Shown here: in pieces, positions 1 through 7,784 of the stretch
How the letters are laid out: each line of letters starts with the position of its first letter
Numbering within the stretch: the stretch's first letter is position 1
Notes under the pieces: model-generated
Told to the model about the DNA's origin: nothing
The model's input: the letters and a program-made list of their open reading frames with translations, nothing else
Database searches by the model: none
Position numbers and translations under genes: made by a program
Origin: an uncultured Methanomassiliicoccaceae archaeon
GTDB taxonomy: Archaea; Thermoplasmatota; Thermoplasmata; Methanomassiliicoccales; Methanomethylophilaceae
Direction: 5' to 3'
Assembly: GCA_905187815.1 (NCBI GenBank)
Contig: CAJJJM010000021.1
Coordinates: 1 to 17,407, forward strand
Length of the DNA stretch: 17,407 nucleotides

Positions 1-271
1 TGTGACCCCGCCGCTATGGCCGTCATACCGAAAAATGGGAATGCAATATAATATATATTAATTTTTATTGTATTTTGACAATTAATTCTGTGAAAGAGGC
101 GATTTTGTCTTAAAAACGATTATCGGTTCTTAAAAAGGGCATCTTCGAAATGGCTCTTTACAAACTGTACACAGGTCAGGAATAGGCATACCCATACGGG
201 GCATATGTAATATTTAGGATATTGGATGATTATGCTAATATGTAAATACGGTCTAACATGATTCTGACAAC
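1..271 (+). promoter_or_regulatory. A+T-rich upstream region of the nifHD-like fusion gene
   Basis: No convincing gene is seen here. Positions 40-75 are strongly A+T-rich. The 9-mer TCTTAAAAA occurs at 108-116 and again at 128-136, 20 bases apart, about two helical turns. The 8-mer ATATGTAA occurs at 203-210 and 238-245. The second copy (TGTAAATA at 241-248) lies about 29 bases before the ATG at 272, which is the right distance for an archaeal TATA box with a leaderless transcript. No Shine-Dalgarno site precedes that ATG. GGTCTAACATG at 250-260 resembles GGTCTGACATG at 3847-3857, upstream of the cobN-like gene. An open frame from 1 to the TAA at 49-51 could be the tail of an upstream gene, but it is too short to judge. 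Confidence 0.45.
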
Positions 272-2395
272 ATGGCAATGATCCAGGTGGCCGTCTATGG
301 TAAGGGCGGTATCGGAAAGTCCACGATCTCCGCCAACATGTCATATGCCCTTTCCCAGAAGGGACTCAAGGTAATGCAGATAGGTTGCGACCCTAAACAT
401 GACTCCACACGGCTTCTGCTGGGTGGAAAGGGTCAAAAGACCGTTCTTGACTACGTCCGTGAGGTACCTGTTGGAAGGAGGAGACTGGATGATGTGGTCG
501 TCCGTGGTTCCGGAGGGGTGCTCTGTACCGAGGCCGGAGGCCCGGAACCTGGAGTAGGGTGTGCCGGGCGCGGGATCCTTACCACATTCGATACCCTACG
601 TAAGCTGGGTGCAGATCGTCTCAAAACAGACGTCAGAGTGTACGATGTGCTTGGGGATGTTGTTTGTGGTGGATTCGCAGTTCCCCTGAGATCGGAATAT
701 GCCGACGGAGTGGTTCTGGTGACCTCCGGCGAGTTCATGTCCCTATATGCTGCAAATAATATCCTCAAAGGTATCAGAAACTTCGATACCGGTCGTCCTA
801 GAGTGATGGGTATCGTATTGAATTCTCGCGGGGTGCCTGGTGAAGAAGCCGCTGTTCGTCGCTTCGCAACCGCAGTGGGGACGGATGTCATCTCGGTCGT
901 GCCCAGGGATAGGCTGTTCTCGGAGGCCGAATCAAGGGGTGGTACTGTGTGCGAACTGTATCCTGACTCCGAGGCCGCAAGTTGTCTGACGGATATCGCC
1001 GAAAGGGTGATGGATGTTCTCAGCGGTAGAGTCGGAATGACGCAAGCCAGACCTCTGGACGATGCACAGATGTCTGATCTGGCCACCGGCTCAGAGATTC
1101 GTCCGCCTTCGGAGCATAACGTTGAGGTACGAAGCGGGGTATGCAACGGGAGAGGCCGGTCCATTAGGGAGACAAGGGTCATGAACTCCTGTGCCGCCTA
1201 TGGGGCTGCAGCCACATTTCTCAGATTGAGGGACTATACTGTCATAATACATGGGCCCATGAGTTGCGCCTACCTGATGGACACTTCCCGTGGCAGAACA
1301 TCCCTGGACCTGTATGCCAAGGGGCTCTATCCTGCAGGACCCTCACACGGGATCGTCAGTTCGATGATGGACGACTCGGCGGCCATATTCGGAGGCACCA
1401 GAAGGCTGAGGGACACTCTGGAGAGGGCATACTCTGAGGGGGCCAGAAAGATAGCGGTCATCACCACATGTATGCCTGGGATCATCGGTGACGATTGTCC
1501 TGGAATAGTCGAAGCGTTCGAGACATCCCATCCGGAAGTCGAAGTGCATCTGATACCAGCCGATGGGGATGTGACCGGAGACTTCAACGACGGTATGGAG
1601 ATGGCCGCTGAGAGTCTGATACAATCATTTGACGACGTGTCGTCTTGTGAAGATTCCGTCAATCTTGTAGGGACGTCATTCTTCAGGATACATACTCGCA
1701 GATCCTCCGGTACTCCCGAAGAGATACTGGGGCCATTCGGACTCGGTGTGAACTGCCGCTTCATCGATGAGTCATCATCAGAGGAGATCTCCAGATTCCT
1801 TGCCGGTGGCACCGATATCCTCATCTCCGGATCTACTCCAGACAGAAGCTTGATGAACATACTGTCCATGCACACCGGCAGGAAGCCGTTTCCATTGCCT
1901 CTGCCTACCGGGATTATTGAGTATGAATCATGGGTGGAGGCCATGGGTGATGCCTTTGACAGGACCGAGATGTCATCACGCATGATATCCGAGGCCGAGA
2001 AGGAATACGGATCGGTCACGGACGGTCTTCGCCGGTTCTTCAATGGCAAGAGGGTGGCTGTTGTGCTGATGGCATCACACCCCACTTGGTTGCTGGACAT
2101 CCTCTCAGACCTAGGATGTGAAGTGATGCTTATGTCAGGGAACAGAGGGACATGGAAAGGAGATTTCTCTGCGGTCGGAGAAGGATACGGACCCTCGGAC
2201 CTTTCTGCGGACTTGGGTATGTTCTCCCCAGAACTCGTGGTTGGAGATGTACCCCTGGCGGATATAGGATATAGACAGGCATGGGTCTCCACAGTCGGGG
2301 TCGGATACCGTCCGACCTTGGAGTTCGCTGAACATCTGGGGCGGGTAATGCGTCTACCCGTTTCCGAAGGTTGGAGGGAGGGTCACCCCGCATGA
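272..2395 (+). CDS. NifH-NifD-like fusion protein, nitrogenase superfamily (reductase joined to catalytic subunit)
   Basis: This 707-residue protein joins two polypeptides that are normally separate. Residues 1 to about 255 are a NifH/BchL/CfbC-type reductase, with P-loop GKGGIGKS at 10-17, switch motif CDPKHDS, and the two [4Fe-4S] ligand cysteines at C97 (GCAGRG) and C132 (DVVCGG). A linker of about 40 residues follows. Residues from about 295 to the end are NifD/BchN-like, with all three P-cluster-type cysteines: C307 (NSCAAYGA), C332 (HGPMSC) and C400 (TTCMPGIIGDD). I see no counterparts of the FeMo-cofactor ligands (Cys275 and His442 of NifD), which argues against N2 fixation and for a DPOR- or CfbD-like activity, meaning ATP-driven reduction of a ring double bond. 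There is no stop or frameshift between the halves. The start at 272 is 27 bases before the P-loop and probably leaderless; ATG 278 is an alternative. The stop overlaps the next ATG. The substrate is unknown. Confidence 0.9.
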   Translation: MAMIQVAVYGKGGIGKSTISANMSYALSQKGLKVMQIGCDPKHDSTRLLLGGKGQKTVLDYVREVPVGRRRLDDVVVRGSGGVLCTEAGGPEPGVGCAGRGILTTFDTLRKLGADRLKTDVRVYDVLGDVVCGGFAVPLRSEYADGVVLVTSGEFMSLYAANNILKGIRNFDTGRPRVMGIVLNSRGVPGEEAAVRRFATAVGTDVISVVPRDRLFSEAESRGGTVCELYPDSEAASCLTDIAERVMDVLSGRVGMTQARPLDDAQMSDLATGSEIRPPSEHNVEVRSGVCNGRGRSIRETRVMNSCAAYGAAATFLRLRDYTVIIHGPMSCAYLMDTSRGRTSLDLYAKGLYPAGPSHGIVSSMMDDSAAIFGGTRRLRDTLERAYSEGARKIAVITTCMPGIIGDDCPGIVEAFETSHPEVEVHLIPADGDVTGDFNDGMEMAAESLIQSFDDVSSCEDSVNLVGTSFFRIHTRRSSGTPEEILGPFGLGVNCRFIDESSSEEISRFLAGGTDILISGSTPDRSLMNILSMHTGRKPFPLPLPTGIIEYESWVEAMGDAFDRTEMSSRMISEAEKEYGSVTDGLRRFFNGKRVAVVLMASHPTWLLDILSDLGCEVMLMSGNRGTWKGDFSAVGEGYGPSDLSADLGMFSPELVVGDVPLADIGYRQAWVSTVGVGYRPTLEFAEHLGRVMRLPVSEGWREGHPA
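2373..2382 (+). promoter_or_regulatory. Shine-Dalgarno site that fixes the start of the NifK-like gene
   Basis: The purine run GGAGGGAGGG lies about nine bases before ATG 2392. That ATG overlaps the stop of the upstream gene as ATGA (2392-2395). This favours ATG 2392 over the in-frame TTG at 2371, which would put the purine run inside the coding region. Confidence 0.7.
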
Positions 2396-3654
2396 GATCT
2401 CTACCAGATGGCCTGACGGGCGCTGTAATGGCTGTGGAGAGCATTTCCGATGCAGCCGTGCTCCTCCATGGTCCCGGTGGTTGCAGGGTACGTCATATGG
2501 TTCATTCCTCCGAATCGTTCGCTCGTTTGGACAGGGGCGATTACAGTGGGGATTTCTTCTACGGGTATCCGAGGGTTCCCGCGACGTATCTTGACGAGTA
2601 CGATTACATTCATGGTGCATCGTTCAAGGTAGGCGAGGCGATTTCTGAAATCGATGGGCATTCACCTGCCCTTACCGTGATCATAGACTCCCCCGGAGCC
2701 AGTCTGATCGGGGATGATCACAGGGGATCCAACAGGGCTTTCCCCGGGACCAGTGTGGTCCTTCCTCTGGACGAGGCCATGGCGTCACTACCCGCGTCCA
2801 TGGTGTACGATCGCACCATGGAGACTATCATGGAGAGCATTCATACAGCCAAGGGACGTACGATAAAGGGTTCTGTCAACATCCTGGGACTGTCTATCAT
2901 GGACAGGGATTGGAAGGCGGCCTTAGGGGAGGCCACCGCCGCTCTCGAGGGGATGGGGTTGCGTGTTCTTTCTGCTCCAGGGGCTGGCTCATCGGTCGAA
3001 GAGCTCCGGTGGTCCGTCAACGCGGAGTACAACGTGGTGGTCTGTCCTGAATATTGTCGCAGACTGGTGGATTTCTATGAAGTGATGGGTGTGAAGACAA
3101 TCCGCCCCGTGGACGGAGCCCCAGTCGGCCTGGATGCAACGGAGTCCTGGCTGGATGGGGTCGCCTCCTTTACGGGAAGGAATCCATTACGTGTGAAGAG
3201 GAAGATCCACACATGCAGGGAGCATGTCCATAGCAGATTGGTCGCATCCATGTTCGACACCATGAAGCTTAAGGGAATGACGTTCTCAGTGGCTGCAGAC
3301 GCATCTGTTGCAAGACCTCTGACGGAATGGTTGGTCGAGTATCTGGGAATGGCTCCAGTGGCTATTGCCACCGATCCTGGATCGGATCCGGAGGAGGAAC
3401 GGTTGCTGGAGGGATTCCTTTCAAACCTGGGGTTCAGTGATGCATTCGGAAAGGAACCCGAGGATGGGTCGGATGTGGTCCTATGCGAGGGCATAGTGGC
3501 ATCCACGATGGAACTTAACGGCTCCTGCAGCATCGGCATACCGATCGGGAGATCATCGATGGATCCACCGGGAATCGTGCCACGTCCGATATACGGACTC
3601 CAGGGGTCTCTATACATCCTGGATTCCATTGTGCGTGGCTCCAGGCTCCTGTGA
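2392..3654 (+). CDS. NifK/BchB-like partner subunit with altered cluster ligands
   Basis: This 420-residue protein belongs to the nitrogenase component 1 family. It overlaps the NifHD-like gene by four bases, so the two are probably translationally coupled and form a D2K2-type heterotetramer. The N-terminal pattern LPDGLTGAV, HGPGGC, SPGASLIGDD matches the three P-cluster ligand blocks, but only one Cys is kept. The first position is Asp6, the second is Cys31 and the third is Ser100. Together with the three cysteines of the partner this leaves four plausible ligands for a single inter-subunit [4Fe-4S] cluster. In dark-operative protochlorophyllide reductase the BchB ligand is Asp36, which aligns with Cys31 here. 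The remainder shows the usual Rossmann-like repeats but no recognisable cofactor ligand. The role is inferred to be structural and catalytic partner in reducing a tetrapyrrole-like substrate. It is too divergent to name as BchB, NifK or NifE. Confidence 0.85.
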   Translation: MRSLPDGLTGAVMAVESISDAAVLLHGPGGCRVRHMVHSSESFARLDRGDYSGDFFYGYPRVPATYLDEYDYIHGASFKVGEAISEIDGHSPALTVIIDSPGASLIGDDHRGSNRAFPGTSVVLPLDEAMASLPASMVYDRTMETIMESIHTAKGRTIKGSVNILGLSIMDRDWKAALGEATAALEGMGLRVLSAPGAGSSVEELRWSVNAEYNVVVCPEYCRRLVDFYEVMGVKTIRPVDGAPVGLDATESWLDGVASFTGRNPLRVKRKIHTCREHVHSRLVASMFDTMKLKGMTFSVAADASVARPLTEWLVEYLGMAPVAIATDPGSDPEEERLLEGFLSNLGFSDAFGKEPEDGSDVVLCEGIVASTMELNGSCSIGIPIGRSSMDPPGIVPRPIYGLQGSLYILDSIVRGSRLL

Positions 3655-3838
3655 TCCAGAGCATGCGATGCTGGCCGTCAGGATCGACGGAGAGTCCCAT
3701 AAACCATCGGGACTGTTGATGATGCCTCAGACGATCCATATTTTCTGGCTGTCTGATGCTTACATCTTCGCAGACATGTGTCATCAGAGGACAGTATGGG
3801 ATGACTTAGCAATAACGGAGTTTGTTGGTCTGTCGTCT

Positions 3839-3856
3839 ATGTCAGAGGTCTGACAT
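3839..3856. promoter_or_regulatory. Perfect 8-bp inverted repeat, candidate operator
   Basis: ATGTCAGA at 3839-3846 and TCTGACAT at 3849-3856 are exact reverse complements separated by GG. An 18-base near-continuous palindrome of this kind is typical of a homodimeric regulator site rather than a terminator, because the two-base loop is too tight for a hairpin and no T tract follows. It lies about 175 bases before the cobN-like start. The regulator is unknown; a metal- or tetrapyrrole-sensing one would fit the context, but that is inference. Confidence 0.5.
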
Positions 3857-3957
3857 GCAACTCCAGAGACAGTCTCGGATTAACCCATTCATATCAAAAA
3901 TAATCCATAGATGTGCCATATTAAGATACATAGCCAGGGTATGGTATTTCCATCAGG

Positions 3958-3977
3958 TATGTCTGAATATGGACATA
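3958..3977. promoter_or_regulatory. Inverted repeat just upstream of the TATA element of the cobN-like gene
   Basis: TATGTC at 3958-3963 and GACATA at 3972-3977 are exact complements with an eight-base spacer. The dyad ends about 13 bases before the TATA-like element at 3990-3998, so a bound protein could contact the basal transcription factors. Its left half, ATGTCTGA, is close to the ATGTCAGA arm of the palindrome at 3839, suggesting that the same regulator uses both. Confidence 0.4.
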
Positions 3978-3989
3978 TACATCCAATAC

Positions 3990-3998
3990 GATTATAAC
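3990..3998 (+). promoter_or_regulatory. TATA-like element for the cobN-like gene
   Basis: GATTATAAC lies about 37 bases before ATG 4032. Archaeal initiation about 25 bases downstream would give a leader of roughly 10-15 bases. That is enough to include GGTGA at 4021-4025, which is six bases before the ATG and fits a Shine-Dalgarno site. Only position and base composition support this call. Confidence 0.45.
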
Positions 3999-4031
3999 CG
4001 CTGTTCCCGGTTCTTATCACGGTGATTTTCG

Positions 4032-7000
4032 ATGAGGTTCGTCAACATAGCTGTGGGTACCAATGACAGCTCCGACATGAACCGTGCGGTCGAAGGGCTG
4101 TCCGAGGAGTACGGTCTCGAATACAGGAGCTATGACTCATCGTCACTGGATTCGGACCCGATCCTCATGTCCGAGATGATCGACTTCGTCTCCGGGGCCG
4201 ACCTCGTCGCGATAAGGGTTCATGGTGATACATCCTACTTCAAGAGGTTCGGCAAACTGAAAGAGGTTGTCGAATCGAACCGCGTATCCACTCTGCTCGT
4301 ATGCACAGAGGAAGAGGTCACCAGTGAGAATCGCCACCTTTTCCTAGGTACAGATGAGGAGTACACGCTGCTGTTGACGTACTATGAGCTAGGAGGCAAT
4401 GGGAACTACCGTTCCATGCTGATGTGGTGCATTAGGAGGTTCGACAACAGGGATCTGGAAGTCCCAGAGCCTCAGAGACTTCCGATGCAGGGCGTCCTGC
4501 TCCCACAAGGGGGATGGGCCCCGATCGAAGACATTGCGAGAGGCATCGATCCGTCCGATCTGAACATCGGCGTGTTCTTCTACCAGGGGCAGTGGGTCTC
4601 CGACGACATGGCTGGAATCCGCGGACTCATCGATGCAATCAGGGACGCAGGGGGCAATCCGGTTCCGGTTTTCCTTCAAACATATGAGAATCCGGTTACC
4701 GGCTCCAAGGGTGTGAAGCGGATTCTCTCAGAGGATCTGACGGTTGACGGACATCCTGTCCTGGACGTGATAGTGGAGACGATGAGTTTCTCACAGGTGC
4801 TCGTGGCTAATCCGGGCGACGGGTCCTCGGCCTTGCATGATAACTTCTTCCGTTCATACGGGGTGCCTGTCATCCAGACGATGTCTCTGAACGTGTCCGA
4901 GGACCAATGGGCAGGGGATCTGGCAGGACTGTCCCCCTCGGAGATCATCTATGACATTGTGAATCCGGAGTTCGACGGACAGATCATTTCCGTGCCGACT
5001 TCGTCCACCTTCAAGGCTCCGGACGGGGTCATTCTCCACATTTCCATGGATGACCGTGCACGCAGGGTTGCCGAACAGGCAGTCATGTGGGCCAGGTTGC
5101 GTCACACAGACAAAGGATCCCGCAAGGTGGCGATCATTCTGTACATGTATCCTCCGAAGTTGGCCAATGCAGGGAGCGCCTCGGGGTTGGACACGTTCCA
5201 GAGCGTGGTAGATCTGCTTCATAGGATGGGAGATGAGGGTTATTATCTTGGAGAAGAAGTGCCGAAGACGTCCCGTGAGCTATCGGACCTTCTGCTCTCC
5301 GGGCTCACCAACGACACAGAATGGCTATCGGAGGAAGGGATCCTCGCGAGAGCGGCTGACACTGTGGATGGCGGACTGTACAGGGAATGGTATGATCATG
5401 TGCCAGAGGGGATTCGCTCCGATATGGGACGGGGATGGGGCGATCCGCCAGGGAATCTCGGCATCGCCGAGGGTCGTATCGCCATTCCCGGGACAATCTT
5501 CGGGAACGTGTTCGTGGGATTCCAGCCTGACAGGGGCAGGGATGTCCAGCAGGACTATCATGATATGGGATGTGTCATGCCCCATTCCTATCTCGCATTC
5601 TACAGATGGCTGAAACATGTGTTCCATGTCGATGCCATTGTTCACATGGGGACCCATGGCACCCTGGAATGGTTGCCAGGAAAAGCGGTGGCTCTCTCCG
5701 GAGAATGCTGTCCGGATATGATTCTGGACTCCCTGCCGAACATCTATCCGTACATCATCGGCAACCCCGGGGAGGGGATACAGGCCAAGAGGAGGTCGGC
5801 TGCAGTCATTGTGGATCATATGGTTCCCACCATGGTCCGCGCTGGAGGTTATGATGAAATCGACGATCTGGAGGCGGTCCTCCAGAACCTAATGGCAGTC
5901 TCTGCCCAGGGGCAAGGGGACAAGGCCGACATAATCAGATCGGATCTCAGGAGGACATTGGCTAAGTTGGAGATGTTCGCGGACGTCGAGCTGTCCCCGG
6001 ACTGCACAGATGGAGAGCTCGACAAAGCAGTAGACCGCATCTACGACTACATCACGGATGTAAAGGAATCGCTGATAAAGGACGGGCTTCACATCTTGGG
6101 GAGACCGCCTGAGGGCAGGCGTCTTATCGAGTCCATATACGCCCTGACCAGGCTGGACAACGGTAATGTCCCCTCGCTCAGAGGATCGGTGGCTCTGGCG
6201 ACCGGACATGATATTGCTACACTGATTTCGGACCCTTCGGATATAGATCCGGACACCGGGTCTCCCAACGGGGTCATCCTCTCGAAGGTGGAGGATGGGA
6301 CCGAGAAATTGATATCCATGATGGCGGAGAACGGATTCGACAGGAGCAGATGTCTCGAGTTGATCCTTTCACTCTACCCGAACGACAACGAACGTCTGGT
6401 CGAATCCGTTTCCTTCGTGTGTGATCGTCTGTATCCAGACCTGATGGGCATTTCCGGGGAAATCGATTCGATCATTGACGCTCTGTCCGGAAGCTTCATC
6501 CTCCCAGGACCTTCGGGCGCTCCCACACGCGGCAGGGCCCAGATCTTGCCTACCGGCAGAAACTTCTATTCCATAGACCCAGAGACCGTGCCATGGCAAT
6601 CCAGTTGGGAGGTCGGAAAGGGTCTGGCAGAACAGATGCTGGAGAGGTATGTATCCGAGCACGGGACACATCCCCGGAACGTCGCGATGGTTGTCTGGGC
6701 CACAGACACTATGAAGACAGGGGGTGAAGACATATCGTACATACTCTGGCTCATGGGGCTCCATCCCATATGGTCCGGCTACGGCGGTAGGGTGGAAGGA
6801 TTGGCGGTCGTCCCTCTGTCGGAGCTAGGGAGGCCGAGGGTTGATGTCACCGTGAGGATAAGCGGACTGTTCAGGGACACCTTCCCGAACATAGTCAATC
6901 TCCTGGATAGGGGTGTGGCCATGATAGCGGAGCTCGATGAATCCGACGAGGATAACGCCCTCAGAGCCAATCTGCGCGACGATGTCGTCAGGGCTATAGA

Positions 7001-7760
7001 GAGAGGGATTCCTGAGGATCGTGCCAGGGAGGAGGCCAAGGTGAGAATTTTCGGTGATGCCCCAGGCACTTATGGGTCTGGTACCAGCACGCTCATAAGC
7101 ACCTCCAGGTGGGGTGACCTGTCCGATCTTGGTGGCATCTACCTAAGCTGCGGTTCCTATGCGTACGGGGTGGGACGCAGGGGGAAATCCCTCCCCAGCG
7201 CGTTCAGCAGGAGGCTATCCATCACAGACGTCACTGTCAAGAACAGCATCAGTAGGGAGTACGATATGTTGGACAACGACGATGTCTATAACGATCTCGG
7301 GGGGATGAACGCCGCCATCAGATATCTGAGGGGTGAATCCCCCATGTCGGTTATTGGTTGTTCGGAGGACACGACCGACCTGAGGACGAGGACAATCGGT
7401 GAGGAGGTCAGATTCATCTTCCGTAGCAAGATCCAGAATCCGAAATGGGTGAACGGACTGAGGGAACATGGATTCAACGGGGCTCAGGAGATTTCGAACC
7501 TGACGGAATATGTGTTCGCCTGGGATGCGACATCGGGCATCGTGGACCCATGGATGTATCAGACGATTGCAGACCGTTTCCTTTTGGATGGGGTGAACTC
7601 GGAGTGGATGAGGGATGTGAATCCGTACGCCATGCATGAGACAGTCAGCTGGTTGTTGGAGGCAGTCGGTCGGGGGATGTGGTCGCCAGATGACGAGACT
7701 CGGGAACGTCTTGAAGCCCTGTACTTGGATCTCGAGGGGGATCTGGAAGGGACGGAGTGA
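4032..7760 (+). CDS. cobN: CobN/BchH-family metal chelatase large subunit
   Basis: At 1242 residues this has the length of full CobN or BchH/ChlH proteins. These are the porphyrin- or corrin-binding subunits that insert Co or Mg with the help of an AAA+ motor (CobS/CobT or ChlI/ChlD). The family core is clear: HMGTHGTLEWLPGK starting at H538, then ECCPD, SLPNIYPYIIGNPGEG and QAKRR within the next 60 residues, and further conserved blocks to the C-terminus. I see no signal peptide or membrane segment, so it is probably cytoplasmic. It starts at ATG 4032 behind GGTGA. No motor subunit is encoded in the window, so one must lie elsewhere if it is needed. Strict anaerobes usually insert Co or Ni with small CbiX/CfbA-type chelatases, so CobN next to NifH/D/K-like genes points to a special tetrapyrrole. 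The metal cannot be read from sequence. Confidence 0.93.
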   Translation: MRFVNIAVGTNDSSDMNRAVEGLSEEYGLEYRSYDSSSLDSDPILMSEMIDFVSGADLVAIRVHGDTSYFKRFGKLKEVVESNRVSTLLVCTEEEVTSENRHLFLGTDEEYTLLLTYYELGGNGNYRSMLMWCIRRFDNRDLEVPEPQRLPMQGVLLPQGGWAPIEDIARGIDPSDLNIGVFFYQGQWVSDDMAGIRGLIDAIRDAGGNPVPVFLQTYENPVTGSKGVKRILSEDLTVDGHPVLDVIVETMSFSQVLVANPGDGSSALHDNFFRSYGVPVIQTMSLNVSEDQWAGDLAGLSPSEIIYDIVNPEFDGQIISVPTSSTFKAPDGVILHISMDDRARRVAEQAVMWARLRHTDKGSRKVAIILYMYPPKLANAGSASGLDTFQSVVDLLHRMGDEGYYLGEEVPKTSRELSDLLLSGLTNDTEWLSEEGILARAADTVDGGLYREWYDHVPEGIRSDMGRGWGDPPGNLGIAEGRIAIPGTIFGNVFVGFQPDRGRDVQQDYHDMGCVMPHSYLAFYRWLKHVFHVDAIVHMGTHGTLEWLPGKAVALSGECCPDMILDSLPNIYPYIIGNPGEGIQAKRRSAAVIVDHMVPTMVRAGGYDEIDDLEAVLQNLMAVSAQGQGDKADIIRSDLRRTLAKLEMFADVELSPDCTDGELDKAVDRIYDYITDVKESLIKDGLHILGRPPEGRRLIESIYALTRLDNGNVPSLRGSVALATGHDIATLISDPSDIDPDTGSPNGVILSKVEDGTEKLISMMAENGFDRSRCLELILSLYPNDNERLVESVSFVCDRLYPDLMGISGEIDSIIDALSGSFILPGPSGAPTRGRAQILPTGRNFYSIDPETVPWQSSWEVGKGLAEQMLERYVSEHGTHPRNVAMVVWATDTMKTGGEDISYILWLMGLHPIWSGYGGRVEGLAVVPLSELGRPRVDVTVRISGLFRDTFPNIVNLLDRGVAMIAELDESDEDNALRANLRDDVVRAIERGIPEDRAREEAKVRIFGDAPGTYGSGTSTLISTSRWGDLSDLGGIYLSCGSYAYGVGRRGKSLPSAFSRRLSITDVTVKNSISREYDMLDNDDVYNDLGGMNAAIRYLRGESPMSVIGCSEDTTDLRTRTIGEEVRFIFRSKIQNPKWVNGLREHGFNGAQEISNLTEYVFAWDATSGIVDPWMYQTIADRFLLDGVNSEWMRDVNPYAMHETVSWLLEAVGRGMWSPDDETRERLEALYLDLEGDLEGTE

Positions 7761-7784
7761 ACAGATGAATGGGGTGATTATCGT

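Larger units (their letters stand above)
3655..4031 (+). promoter_or_regulatory. 377-base intergenic region with several dyads, upstream of the cobN-like gene
   Basis: I see no credible gene here; a 74-codon frame at 3629-3853 begins inside the previous gene and looks like chance. The stretch is more A+T-rich than its neighbours from about 3880. It carries a perfect palindrome at 3839-3856, a short dyad GAGAC-A-GTCTC at 3866-3876, a dyad at 3958-3977 and a TATA-like element near 3990-3998. GTCTGA/TCAGAC-type half sites recur at 3751, 3843-3853 and 3961. It probably holds the terminator of the first unit and the promoter and operator of the second, which would let chelatase and reductase be expressed separately. 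Confidence 0.5.

Noticed and set aside
1..51. Open frame running from the window edge to TAA at 49-51
   Set aside because: Only 16 codons are visible, with no recognisable motif; it could be the tail of a gene or chance.
451..2292. Long minus-strand frames opposite the NifHD fusion
   Set aside because: They are antisense shadows of a gene with conserved catalytic motifs and have low-complexity Ser/Pro/Arg-rich translations.
2371..2391. TTG at 2371 as the start of the NifK-like gene
   Set aside because: The purine-rich ribosome site would then lie inside the gene. ATG 2392 gives the classic ATGA overlap and a proper spacing.
272..3654. True nitrogenase (nifHDK)
   Set aside because: Cofactor ligands are not seen, the K-like subunit lacks two of three P-cluster cysteines, and no nifB, nifE or nifN is present in the window.
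3629..3853. 74-codon plus-strand frame after the NifK-like gene
   Set aside because: It begins inside the previous gene, has no ribosome site and no family features, and runs over the palindrome.
3655..4031. Cobalamin riboswitch or tRNA gene before the CobN-like gene
   Set aside because: I found no B12-box-like core, cloverleaf or CCA-type acceptor stem. The dyads look like protein-binding sites.
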